Below, one piece after another: positions 23,299 through 30,891 of a stretch of 30,891 nt of DNA. How positions within the stretch are numbered: position 1 is the stretch's first letter; the number at the start of each line of letters is the position of its first letter. The position numbers and the translations under genes were made by a program. Source of the DNA: Lachnoclostridium sp. UBA3262 (GTDB lineage: Bacteria > Bacillota > Clostridia > Lachnospirales > Lachnospiraceae); contig DEUM01000052.1 in the NCBI GenBank assembly GCA_002362575.1, positions 1-30,891 of the forward strand, given 5' to 3'. Under the pieces are notes generated by a model. It was not told the DNA's origin, searched no databases, and was given only the letters and a program-made list of their open reading frames with translations.

Positions 23299-24711
23299 AT
23301 GAAGAAAAAATTAGGAATTCTGCTTTTGGTATTTGCGGTACTCAACGTTTCCGTTTTTACCGTTGTACCAGCGGAGCAGGCAGAAGGTAAGGTAAGCATA
23401 TCTGCAGATTCGGCGGTTGTCATGGATGTACAGTCGGGAACTATGCTTTATAAAAAGAATATGAATAAGAAAGAATATCCCGCCAGTATTACAAAAATTA
23501 TGACGGCGCTCGTTGCCATTGAAAATTCTTCGCTTTCGGAAGTGGTTACTTTTTCAAAAAGTGCCGTGATGAATCTGGAACGTGGAGCGTCCACAGCGAA
23601 TATCAAGGTTGGCGAAAAGATGACGATGGAACAGACGCTCTATGCGGTTCTTCTCGCTTCTGCCAACGAGGCATGTAATGGCGTCGCGGAGCATATTGCC
23701 GGAAGCGTAAATAATTTTGTAAAAATGATGAATACGAGGGCAAAGGAACTGGGATGTACAGGGACACATTTTGCTAATGCGAATGGTCTTTGGATGAAAA
23801 ATCATTACACGACGGCGCACGATATGGCACTGATTGCACAGGCGGCTTATAAAAATCCAATTTTTGCAAAGATTGTCGGGACGAAGCGGTATAATATTCC
23901 GAAGACCAATAAGGTAAAAAGCGGACATGCCCTGCACAATCATCACGGTATGCTGTTAGCCAATCCAAGTTACCCGCAGTATGAGTACGAGTACTGCGTG
24001 GGCGGCAAAACCGGATTTACAAGGAAGTGCCGTTATACGCTTGTGACCTATGCGAAAAAGGATGGCATGACGTTGGTTTCCGTTATCATGAGGGCGCCAA
24101 ATTCCCCTTGGACAGAACCAAATGAATATACCGATACGACCAGTCTCTTAAATTCCAGTTTTCAAAAGTACAGGCGGTACCGTATTCAGGATACGGCAAC
24201 GACAGAAATCAATAACCAGTATTTATTTACGAGATTCAGTCCATATTATAAACAGGCGACTAGCTCCCTGTCAATTGACTCCGATGCGGGTGTTATTCTG
24301 CCAAAGGGAGTAAATCTGAATCAGACGAAAAAAAATGTAGAGTTTTATAAATCTCCGAAAACAGATAAGGAAGGGAAAAAGATTATCGGGAAGCTGACAT
24401 ACACCTATAAGAACCAGAATGTCGGCGGCTCCAACATTTATTACAAGAATAAGAGCACACCGACGCTCCGCGACAGTATTGATATGTCGCAGTGGTTTGA
24501 CGAGGCAGTTGAGAAGGCAAATGCGGAGCCATTTCCGTGGAAAAAAGCAGGTATCATTGCCATTTTGGTTCTTGCAATCGGAGCAGCTATTGTTCTTATT
24601 ATCTGGCGGCTGCGTGTGCAGAGGGAACAGCGGGCAAGAAGAAATCATTATAAGAAAAACCGAAAGAGATTTTCCGAAAGAAACAAAATTTATTTGAATA
24701 GAAAATGGTAA
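23299..24711 (+). CDS. Membrane-anchored D-alanyl-D-alanine carboxypeptidase (peptidase S11)
   Basis: A low-molecular-mass penicillin-binding protein that trims the terminal D-Ala of peptidoglycan stem peptides outside the membrane. It has 470 residues. The signal peptide covers about 1-28. The serine triad is intact: S63-I-T-K66, S121-A-N123 and K237-T-G239. A second domain follows. The C terminus has a true membrane helix (about 417-437) and then a 33-residue arginine/lysine-rich tail; the family usually anchors by an amphipathic helix. The ATG at 23299 follows GGAGGAG; the longer frame from TTG 23287 overlaps that site. It resembles DacF/DacA types, but the exact subgroup is not certain. 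Confidence 0.93.
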   Translation: MKKKLGILLLVFAVLNVSVFTVVPAEQAEGKVSISADSAVVMDVQSGTMLYKKNMNKKEYPASITKIMTALVAIENSSLSEVVTFSKSAVMNLERGASTANIKVGEKMTMEQTLYAVLLASANEACNGVAEHIAGSVNNFVKMMNTRAKELGCTGTHFANANGLWMKNHYTTAHDMALIAQAAYKNPIFAKIVGTKRYNIPKTNKVKSGHALHNHHGMLLANPSYPQYEYEYCVGGKTGFTRKCRYTLVTYAKKDGMTLVSVIMRAPNSPWTEPNEYTDTTSLLNSSFQKYRRYRIQDTATTEINNQYLFTRFSPYYKQATSSLSIDSDAGVILPKGVNLNQTKKNVEFYKSPKTDKEGKKIIGKLTYTYKNQNVGGSNIYYKNKSTPTLRDSIDMSQWFDEAVEKANAEPFPWKKAGIIAILVLAIGAAIVLIIWRLRVQREQRARRNHYKKNRKRFSERNKIYLNRKW

Positions 24712-24726
24712 GGAGCAGGCACGATT

Positions 24727-26145
24727 ATGCGTAAAACAAAAATTGTATGTACTCTTGGTCCGGCTACTGACAATGATGAGGTGTTAGAGAAGCTGGTTGA
24801 CATGGGGATGGATGTTGCAAGGTTCAATTTCTCACACGGAACTCATGAGGAACAACAGAGGAGAATGGACAGCTTCCGGAAAATACGGAAAAAGTATAAA
24901 CGCCCGGTGGCAATGCTTTTAGACACAAAGGGGCCGGAAATCCGCCTCGGTAATTTTGCCGATGGAACGGCGAAGCTTGAGAAAAATCAGCTTTTTACAC
25001 TGACGACGGAGGAGGTTACAGGAAATGCCGAGCGTGCCAGTGTAACCTACGCAAAGCTGCCGGAGGATGTTGAAAAGGGTACACACATTTTGATTGACGA
25101 TGGGCTTGTCGAGATGATTGTGGAGAAGGTGGAGGAGACGGAGATTCATTGCCGGGTTCAAAACGATGGCATTGTGTCTAACCATAAAGGAGTAAACATT
25201 CCGGGCCTGCATCTGAATATTCCTTATCTGAGTCAGCGTGATAAAAATGATTTGGTATTTGGCATCAATAACAACATTGATTTTGTAGCGGCTTCCTTTG
25301 TGCGCAGTGCGGAGGACGTGAATGATTTGCGGGCTTTTTTGCATGAGAATGGCGGTTATGGAATCAATATTATTGCGAAAATAGAAAATGGCGAGGGCAT
25401 TGAAAATATTGATGGAATTATAGAGGCATCGGACGGGATTATGATTGCCCGCGGCGATATGGGCGTGGAGCTGCCGGAGGAGGAAGTGCCGGTAGTGCAG
25501 AAGATGATAATCGGAAAGGTGTACCGTGCAGGGAAACAGGTAATTACGGCGACGCAGATGCTGGATTCGATGATGAAAAACCCGAGACCGACGCGCGCCG
25601 AGGTAGCGGACGTCGCCAATGCCGTTTACGATGGCACGAGTGCGATTATGCTCTCCGGTGAAACGGCGGCGGGGAAATTCCCGGTGGAGGCTCTCGATAC
25701 GATGATTCGGATTGCCACCCGCACGGAGGAGGATATAGATTACAGGAAACGGTTCTTTGCGAGGGGCAGGCAGGATAACCCGGATGTTACGGATGCGGTC
25801 TGCCACGCGACCTGTACGACAGCATATGATTTGAATGCGACGGCGATTGTGACGGTTACGAAATCCGGCCGTGCCGCCCGCATGATATCCCGGTACCGTC
25901 CGGCGTGTATGGTTATCGGCGGCACGACATCGAAGCGGGTGTGCAGACAGCTCAATATGTCATGGGGCGTTGTCCCGGTACTTCTCGAGGAGAAGACGGA
26001 TGTTTTTGAATTATTTTCCCATGCCGTAAAGGCAGGAAAGGATAAGGAGCTTCTCAAGGAAGGCGACCTTGCCGTCATTACTTCCGGTGTGCCAATCGGA
26101 AAGTCGGGAACGACAAATATGATAAAGGTGGAAACGGTGGAGTAA
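24727..26145 (+). CDS. pyk: Pyruvate kinase
   Basis: It catalyses the last step of glycolysis: phosphoenolpyruvate plus ADP gives pyruvate plus ATP. It has 472 residues. Conserved segments in order: IVCTLGPATDN, ARFNFSHGTHEE with N33, LLDTKGPEIRLG, IIAKIENGEGIENID with the catalytic lysine, ARGDMGVE with metal ligands, and ITATQMLDSMMKNPRPTRAE, then the C-terminal effector domain. There is no extra PEP-utiliser domain of the kind seen in Bacillus. AAGGAG precedes the ATG by about 11 bases. It starts 15 bases after the carboxypeptidase and may be co-transcribed with it. Its GC content looks higher than that of its neighbours, as is common for highly expressed genes here. Confidence 0.97.
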   Translation: MRKTKIVCTLGPATDNDEVLEKLVDMGMDVARFNFSHGTHEEQQRRMDSFRKIRKKYKRPVAMLLDTKGPEIRLGNFADGTAKLEKNQLFTLTTEEVTGNAERASVTYAKLPEDVEKGTHILIDDGLVEMIVEKVEETEIHCRVQNDGIVSNHKGVNIPGLHLNIPYLSQRDKNDLVFGINNNIDFVAASFVRSAEDVNDLRAFLHENGGYGINIIAKIENGEGIENIDGIIEASDGIMIARGDMGVELPEEEVPVVQKMIIGKVYRAGKQVITATQMLDSMMKNPRPTRAEVADVANAVYDGTSAIMLSGETAAGKFPVEALDTMIRIATRTEEDIDYRKRFFARGRQDNPDVTDAVCHATCTTAYDLNATAIVTVTKSGRAARMISRYRPACMVIGGTTSKRVCRQLNMSWGVVPVLLEEKTDVFELFSHAVKAGKDKELLKEGDLAVITSGVPIGKSGTTNMIKVETVE

Positions 26146-26148
26146 CGC

Positions 26149-26204
26149 AGAATAAAAAAAGTGTGCGAAAGGACTTTTGTTCTTCCGCACATCTTTTTTA
26201 TTCT
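26149..26204. terminator. Bidirectional terminator after pyk
   Basis: A 19-base arm (26149-26167) pairs with 26186-26204, with only two non-Watson-Crick positions. It has A7 and T6 runs and an 18-base loop. It ends pyk on the plus strand and the Big_2 cluster on the minus strand; the stop codon of the latter lies in the stem. Confidence 0.85.
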
Positions 26205-27286
26205 GTAGGTTGTTCAATGAGCTGGTATTTCCAGCGTGGTGCGATTTCCAGATAGCTGTAATCGTTGTCGTAATCGCGTTCTGCTTTATCCGTGAAACCA
26301 TAAATAACTGAGCAGGTAATCGTGGTACCATAGGAGGTCTGGATTACCCGTCTGACTGCGAGATAAGTTTTGCGGATTTCGATAGTAACCGGAACATTTT
26401 TTAATATTTTAAAAATACTTTCTTCAACTTTTTTATCTATATCAATGGACGGCATCTTTTTCAGGTTTCCGTAATCGTCAATGTCAAAGGCAACGTTGGA
26501 ATTTGGTTTAACAAATTCAAAGTATGCTGCAATATCTGTCAACTCTTTTTTATAGGTCGTGACAATCGGCTTAATTTCTTTGTTTACGGCATACATATTT
26601 TTGAATTGTGCAGGCGTTGCAAAATTTGTGACCTCCACCCGGATGGATTTGGTAATTCCGTTGTGCGCTCTGGCATAGATGTATACGCATCCGGTTTTCA
26701 TTTGGTTGTTCGTGCGAATCACGCCGTTTTTGTCAACGGTTGCCAGTGCATTGTTTGAGGATGACCAGACTATTTTTTTGCTTACCAGCTTTTTCTTTTT
26801 TTCCTTTTTGTTCGCCTTAACCGTTAGTTTAATTTTTTTGGATGAATTAAAATGTAAAACATATTTGCTCTTTGCACCGGTAAGCTTGTATGCGTTTGTT
26901 TTCTTTGATTTCTTGTTTGTAACGGCTACTTTTATTTGATAGCTTTTCTGGCTGGCAGTCTTTTTCCCGCCCATCTTTTTGTAAGCGGTAATCCGGTATT
27001 TATATACTTTGCCTGCCTTTACCTTCTTATCTATCCATTTAGTCTTTTTCTGACCTTTTATCGTTTTTGCCTTCCTGCCGTTTTTGTAAATGGTGTAACC
27101 GCTGGCAACGGCAGACTTCTTCCATTTTAGTTGAATTTTTTTCCCGGATTTTGAAACACCTCTAAAAAACTTCGGTGCAGCAGGACTGGATTTAGCAGCG
27201 GCTTCTGACGAAGTAACATTTTTCCCTGTAAACAATGTTCCGGCCAGCACGATGGCTGTGAAAAGCAGTAGTTTTTTTCTTTTCAT
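26198..27286 (-). CDS. Exported lysine-rich protein with FN3-like and Big_2-like domains
   Basis: A 362-residue secreted protein of unknown function. The signal peptide is at about 1-33 (MKRKKLLLF to SEAAA). A fibronectin III-like domain follows at about 36-121 (IQLKWKKSAVASGYTIYKNG and VYKYRITAYKK), then a Big_2-like Ig fold at about 133-220 (KIVWSSSNNALATVDKNGVI). The C-terminal part (222-362) is unlike anything I recognise; it is less lysine-rich and predicted mixed alpha/beta. The ATG at 27286 is chosen because GGAG lies 6 bases upstream; another ATG at 27298 has no such site. It is the last gene of the minus-strand cluster, 18 bases after the modular Ig-like gene. No LPXTG or membrane anchor is seen at the C terminus. 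Confidence 0.8.
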   Translation of the reverse strand: MKRKKLLLFTAIVLAGTLFTGKNVTSSEAAAKSSPAAPKFFRGVSKSGKKIQLKWKKSAVASGYTIYKNGRKAKTIKGQKKTKWIDKKVKAGKVYKYRITAYKKMGGKKTASQKSYQIKVAVTNKKSKKTNAYKLTGAKSKYVLHFNSSKKIKLTVKANKKEKKKKLVSKKIVWSSSNNALATVDKNGVIRTNNQMKTGCVYIYARAHNGITKSIRVEVTNFATPAQFKNMYAVNKEIKPIVTTYKKELTDIAAYFEFVKPNSNVAFDIDDYGNLKKMPSIDIDKKVEESIFKILKNVPVTIEIRKTYLAVRRVIQTSYGTTITCSVIYGFTDKAERDYDNDYSYLEIAPRWKYQLIEQPTE

Positions 27287-27304
27287 CTCAATCTCCATTT
27301 CTAT

Positions 27305-29245
27305 TTATTTTTTTGTCTTTATCGAAACAACATTACTGTATGGCGAATATACTTTTTTCTTTTTCTTGTTGATGTAAAATGCTTTTATTCTATACATATA
27401 AACGGTGCCGCGTTTCAGTTTTTTTTCCATATAAGAAGCAGCTGATTTTTTACTGACGGTCTTTATTTTTTTATAAGCTTTTTGCTTCTTTGTCTTGCGG
27501 TAAATGACATAGCTTATTTTCTTATGGCTGTCGCCAATCATTTTTTTCCATGACAGCTTTGCCTTTGTCTTACCGCTTGGTCTGACGGACAGTACCGGTT
27601 TACCGCACACTACCTTTACGATATTGCTCGTCTTTGTCGCAAGGGTGACAAAGTCAAATGCGTCTCTGGCATACACTTTATTGGCAACGACTTTATAGTA
27701 ATAGGTTTTTCCCGTTTCAGAAAAGCTCCAGACGGTATCTCCGTTTTCATAGCTTCCGTAGGTTTCATAGACATCATCCCATTTCATGGTGCCGTCAATT
27801 CGTTTTTCACCTTCATAGAGTGTGTACTCGGTCGCTCCATCACAGCGGGTATAGCGCAAGACGTTATGTTCAAAATTTGTTTTCACTAAACTGAGTTTAA
27901 AATTTTCAAGATATGCGGGATTCAAATTTTTCACTACATTGATATTGCAGGTGGCAACCTTTCCATCGGATATTGTTTTTGCATTGATGACCGCTTTACC
28001 GGAGTTTATCCCCTTTACCAATCCATTGCTGTCAACGCTGACTATATTATTTTTATTTACTGACCAGATAACCGTTTTATCTGTCGCAATGTCCGGCAAT
28101 ACAGTGGCGGTCAGCTTCTGTGTGGCAGTATCGCCCATAGTAATATTTTGTTTATTCAGTTTGATACTTTCCACTGGAATATAAACTTTGGATTTTAGCA
28201 CATACGCCATGCGGGAGCTACCGTTGTCGCCAAAGCGGTATTCCTTTGGTAATTCCACAAAATAGTAATTGCCGGCGGAGCCAGTAATGGATAACTTTTG
28301 ACCTGCCGTTGCGACGTCTGACCTTTTCTTTTCATTTGCGTCTGCGCCGAGAAGCAGCGAGGTATTTTCTTTAATTTTTGCATTTACTTTTGAGCGGGGT
28401 TTGTATATCGAGACTTTACAGACCGCTGTTTTATTTGCCGAGTTTGTCTTTGCCGTGATTACGGCATACCCTTCTTTTTTCCCAGTCACAGTTCCCTTGC
28501 TATCAACAGAGGCGAAAGCCGTTTGGTTTGATGTCCACGCTACGGTTTTATCTGTGGCAATATTCGGGGTAATTACATTTCCGACAGTGGAATTTTTTCC
28601 TACCGCAATGTCTATGTTAGACGCGTTCAGGCTGATCTGGGTAACCGGAATGTAAATTTGTGATTTTGCCGCATAGGTATATCGGCTGGCACGGTTATCA
28701 TCAAAAGTGTATGTATCCGGCAGCTCAAGATAGTAGTAGTTTCCGCAGGAGCCGATTACGGTTACTTTTTGCCCCGATGGAACGTTCTCTGACCTTACCC
28801 ATGAGGCGCTGTCCGCCCCGCGGTAAAAGGTCGCCTTTGTGCGAACCTGCCCGCTTACATTGTTGATAGGGGTATAAACAGATATCACGGAGGTGTCGTT
28901 CAGAACAGTTCCTACGTCTGTCGTTACGGAAAGATTTAATGAAGTGCTGCCCTCCTTTAGACCGTGGACAGTTGCGGTGTCGCTGTTCCCGTTTACGCTG
29001 GCGATTGCCGAATTGCCGGTAGACCACACAACGTTTTTTTTGGCAAGACCTGTCGGCGTCATCATGATTCCAAAGTTTGGGTTGCTGTCGCCAACTTTAA
29101 TGGAACGGTGTTCAATCCGTTCATCTAAGCTGTAGCTCCAAATCTCGGTTTTGGAAGTTTCCGCAGATGTTTTTATGGATATTGTAAAGGGGAGTATTAG
29201 CATACTTATGCCGATGAGTAATCGATGGATGGTTTTTTTGTTCAT
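27305..29245 (-). CDS. Exported modular protein: alternating Big_2 and SH3-like repeats, then two FN3-like domains
   Basis: A 646-residue secreted protein. The signal peptide is at about 1-29 (ends TSAET). The modules are Big_2-like at 45-124, SH3-like at 128-201, Big_2-like at 202-282, SH3-like at 285-358, Big_2-like at 359-438, then FN3-like at about 447-546 and 549-645. The two SH3-plus-Big_2 units are clear tandem copies: both SH3 parts have GNYYxxELP and end in xxIYIPV or KVYIPV, and both Big_2 parts have PxIATDKTV followed by SVDS. The C terminus is lysine-rich. SH3b and Ig modules usually bind cell wall or surface polymers, but no catalytic domain is present. GGAGGAG precedes the ATG. 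It is the middle gene of the three-gene cluster. Confidence 0.82.
   Translation of the reverse strand: MNKKTIHRLLIGISMLILPFTISIKTSAETSKTEIWSYSLDERIEHRSIKVGDSNPNFGIMMTPTGLAKKNVVWSTGNSAIASVNGNSDTATVHGLKEGSTSLNLSVTTDVGTVLNDTSVISVYTPINNVSGQVRTKATFYRGADSASWVRSENVPSGQKVTVIGSCGNYYYLELPDTYTFDDNRASRYTYAAKSQIYIPVTQISLNASNIDIAVGKNSTVGNVITPNIATDKTVAWTSNQTAFASVDSKGTVTGKKEGYAVITAKTNSANKTAVCKVSIYKPRSKVNAKIKENTSLLLGADANEKKRSDVATAGQKLSITGSAGNYYFVELPKEYRFGDNGSSRMAYVLKSKVYIPVESIKLNKQNITMGDTATQKLTATVLPDIATDKTVIWSVNKNNIVSVDSNGLVKGINSGKAVINAKTISDGKVATCNINVVKNLNPAYLENFKLSLVKTNFEHNVLRYTRCDGATEYTLYEGEKRIDGTMKWDDVYETYGSYENGDTVWSFSETGKTYYYKVVANKVYARDAFDFVTLATKTSNIVKVVCGKPVLSVRPSGKTKAKLSWKKMIGDSHKKISYVIYRKTKKQKAYKKIKTVSKKSAASYMEKKLKRGTVYMYRIKAFYINKKKKKVYSPYSNVVSIKTKK
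27932..28393 (-). repeat. Second SH3-Big_2 repeat unit (residues 285-438)
   Basis: This is copy 2 of the in-gene tandem repeat of about 155 codons. It matches copy 1 (28400-28864) in domain order and in short blocks such as GNYYFVELP against GNYYYLELP. It is diverged, so it is an old duplication. Confidence 0.7.
28400..28864 (-). repeat. First SH3-Big_2 repeat unit (residues 128-282)
   Basis: This is copy 1 of the tandem unit: an SH3-like part (SGQVRTKATFYRG to SQIYIPV) followed by a Big_2-like part (PNIATDKTVAWTSN to AVCKVSIY). Confidence 0.7.
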
Positions 29246-29282
29246 TTTCTCCTCCGTTTTAATTTAAAGTGTTAGTAGTTCT

Positions 29283-30611
29283 TTATTTTTTGGTTTTCTT
29301 CTTTGCTTTGGTTTTTGGTTTCTTTTTTGTAGTTTCTTTTTTCGTGGTTTTCGTTTTGGTTTTTGTCTTAGCTTTTTTCTTAGCCTTCGTCTTTTTCTTG
29401 TCCTTTGACGCTTTCTTGTCGGCTGACTTTGCCTTTGCTTTTAGGTTGATTTTGTATAGGTAAGCTTGTTTGTTACCTTTTTTTCTTGGTTTAAATTGCG
29501 TATAGTAAAAAGTGTTTCCTTTGTAGTGGGAGAAGGTTTCAATTTCCCATTTTTCTTCATTCATATTTAATTTTAATATTTTAGTCTTTAGAGGATTTTT
29601 TAAATCTGTCATTGTTACTTTTATTTTTGGGTCACTAATTGTATAAATTTTTTTTCGTTTACCATTTTTACTATAAATTTCAACACAATTATTGTTTTTC
29701 TTACCACTTTCTGTATTAAACCGTACAATATAAAAAAACTTTTTATCATAATCCATACATTGAGGTGCCGAAAAACTTTTGTTTTTTGTTAAAGAAAAAA
29801 GTTTTTTCTTCTTTTTATATTTTTTCTTTTTAATTGTATAAGTGCTAAGGTATCGATACATTTTTTTGCCTTCATAACGAATACCTAATGCTACTAAATT
29901 TTTTGAGTATGCGGCAATGCCAAAAGCAGATATGATGGTTTTCCCCATTTTTGTTGAAAATTTAGTGCCAATTCCTTTTCCTGTTATTTGTTTGTTTATG
30001 TAACCAATTTTATTACTGTATTTTTTTCCAGTTCCTTTTGTTTGGTACCATGCAGCATGAAATTTACCATTTTGATAGGTTAAATCGTTAGCATGACCCA
30101 AACCGTCAATATTTTTTTCTACGGCACCCCGGATAAGTGTAACCTTTTTAACTTTATTTTCTTTTAAATTTATTCTTACAATAGCAGTTAAGTCTTTCTT
30201 TTTAGAAGAGCTTTTTCCGACATCACTAAATGCAAGGTATAGGCTATTTCCCTTTATACAGCCACCCTGCATACTTATAAATTCCATTTCGTATAAACTT
30301 TTGTATTTAATTTTTCCATTCTTTTTAGTTTTTACTTGAATGTTAAAAAGGTCCGAGCCGGAAGCACAACCTTTTTCTCCATATCGTTTATTTTTATGGA
30401 TTATACAGTCTACTTGTGAACAACCAATAATTTGCTCCTTTTTCCCAATATCTTGTTTTATTACCTTTACCCTTGTTCCTTTCTTTACCTTAGCATTTAC
30501 GATATAGTCATTCGTTCCGATGACTGTAATGCCGAGGATAAAAAATAGTAACACTATAAAACAACAGGTCTCGGATTGATTTACCTTTTGTCTCTTTTTG
30601 TGCAGTTCCAT
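29283..30611 (-). CDS. Exported or membrane-anchored, very lysine-rich protein of unknown function
   Basis: A 442-residue protein I do not recognise. An N-terminal hydrophobic segment (about 16-33, CCFIVLLFFILGITVIG) acts as a signal peptide or anchor. The body (about 60-400) has repeated short beta-like stretches such as GHANDLTYQNGKFHAAWY, LVALGIRYEGKKMY and FFYIVRFNTESGKK, which would suit a beta-propeller, but this is inference. The last 45 or so residues are mostly lysine with alanine and threonine. About 100 lysines are present overall, near 23 percent. The start at 30611 is chosen for a GGAGGAA 5 bases upstream; an ATG at 30632 lacks one. It heads the three-gene cluster, 37 bases before the modular Ig-like gene. 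Confidence 0.75.
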   Translation of the reverse strand: MELHKKRQKVNQSETCCFIVLLFFILGITVIGTNDYIVNAKVKKGTRVKVIKQDIGKKEQIIGCSQVDCIIHKNKRYGEKGCASGSDLFNIQVKTKKNGKIKYKSLYEMEFISMQGGCIKGNSLYLAFSDVGKSSSKKKDLTAIVRINLKENKVKKVTLIRGAVEKNIDGLGHANDLTYQNGKFHAAWYQTKGTGKKYSNKIGYINKQITGKGIGTKFSTKMGKTIISAFGIAAYSKNLVALGIRYEGKKMYRYLSTYTIKKKKYKKKKKLFSLTKNKSFSAPQCMDYDKKFFYIVRFNTESGKKNNNCVEIYSKNGKRKKIYTISDPKIKVTMTDLKNPLKTKILKLNMNEEKWEIETFSHYKGNTFYYTQFKPRKKGNKQAYLYKINLKAKAKSADKKASKDKKKTKAKKKAKTKTKTKTTKKETTKKKPKTKAKKKTKK

Positions 30612-30715
30612 TACTGCTTCCTCCATATTCATTTGTCTTAAAATTTTTTATCTGGAGTAAAATAGGGCTTGAAAACACACCCTTCTATAAAGAATAACTT
30701 CTTTAAGATAAATAT

Positions 30716-30724
30716 AGTATATCA
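30716..30724 (-). promoter_or_regulatory. Possible promoter of the lysine-rich exported cluster (extended -10)
   Basis: On the minus strand, TGaTATACT (30724-30716) is an extended -10. No good -35 is seen at the usual distance. The leader to the ATG at 30611 would be about 97 bases. Confidence 0.35.
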
Positions 30725-30791
30725 TAAAGTAAATCTATTTTGTATAAAATTTTTATAAAATCGAAAAAAATCGAAATAAGTAAATCATATC

Positions 30792-30820
30792 TTTACATGA
30801 AACGCATTTAATATTATAAT
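30792..30820 (+). promoter_or_regulatory. Promoter of the gene at the right edge, TTTACA-17-TATAAT
   Basis: The -35 TTTACA (30792-30797) and a perfect -10 TATAAT (30815-30820) are 17 bases apart. It diverges from the lysine-rich cluster and lies 41 bases before the ATG at 30862. Confidence 0.7.
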
Positions 30821-30861
30821 GTGAGGTATTATAAATTCAATATAAGGAATGGAGGAATTAA

Positions 30862-30891
30862 ATGAATAGAAAATTACCAAAACGCATGGTA
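30862..30891 (+). CDS. Start of an unidentified gene, cut by the window edge
   Basis: Only the first 10 codons are present (MNRKLPKRMV). A strong GGAGG lies 7 bases before the ATG, and a good promoter lies at 30792-30820, so this is a real gene start. The basic N terminus could open a signal peptide, but nothing more can be said. Confidence 0.6.
   Translation, partial: MNRKLPKRMV

Noticed and set aside
24919..25806. A 295-codon minus-strand frame opposite pyk.
   Set aside because: It is an antisense shadow of a fully conserved pyruvate kinase, with histidine- and arginine-rich low-complexity translation and no ribosome binding site.
29269..29463. A valine/phenylalanine-rich 64-codon plus-strand frame that looks like a membrane peptide.
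   Set aside because: It is the complement of the polylysine tail codons of the minus-strand gene; the hydrophobic look is an artefact of reading AAG/AAA backwards.

Overview
The window is the replication-origin region of a low-GC Firmicute, most likely a clostridium of the Lachnospiraceae type. The reasons are the gene order (dnaA-dnaN-yaaA-recF-gyrB-gyrA on one strand; rpmH-rnpA-yidD-yidC-jag-mnmE-mnmG-rsmG-parA-parB-DUF4446 on the other), AT-rich composition, strong AGGAGG ribosome binding sites, and exported Big_2/FN3 proteins very rich in lysine. The family assignment is inference; the origin identity is seen directly in the gene order, the DnaA boxes and two parS sites.

Left edge (1-600): no protein gene. 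Two convergent promoters share one bidirectional terminator, which looks like the remains of a type I toxin-antitoxin locus. A complete tRNA-Ser(GCT) unit follows, with promoter, tRNA and terminator.

Replication block, minus strand (592-10548): dnaA, dnaN, yaaA, recF, gyrB and gyrA are tightly packed and followed by the two subunits of an iron-sulphur fumarase; the alpha-subunit gene overlaps the end of gyrA. DnaA-box matches lie between the dnaA 3' end and the dnaN start. A perfect box also lies inside the likely dnaA promoter, so the origin looks bipartite, as in Bacillus.

Plus-strand block (10766-19837): rpmH and rnpA, then membrane-insertion genes yidD and yidC, the RNA-binding gene jag, tRNA-modification genes mnmE and mnmG, rsmG, two parS sites, parA, parB and a DUF4446 gene. 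Hairpins between rpmH and rnpA, between jag and mnmE, and at parS1 suggest that the block is divided into differently expressed segments.

19867-26204: tRNA-Lys(CTT) on the minus strand, an AI-2E family membrane protein, trmB, then a plus-strand run of an HD-GYP protein, an anchored D,D-carboxypeptidase and pyruvate kinase. Strong bidirectional terminators mark both convergent junctions.

Right edge (26198-30891): a minus-strand three-gene cluster of exported, lysine-rich proteins of unknown function, including one with alternating SH3-like and Ig-like modules. A divergent plus-strand gene begins at 30862 and is cut by the window. No insertion sequence, CRISPR array or phage gene was seen.
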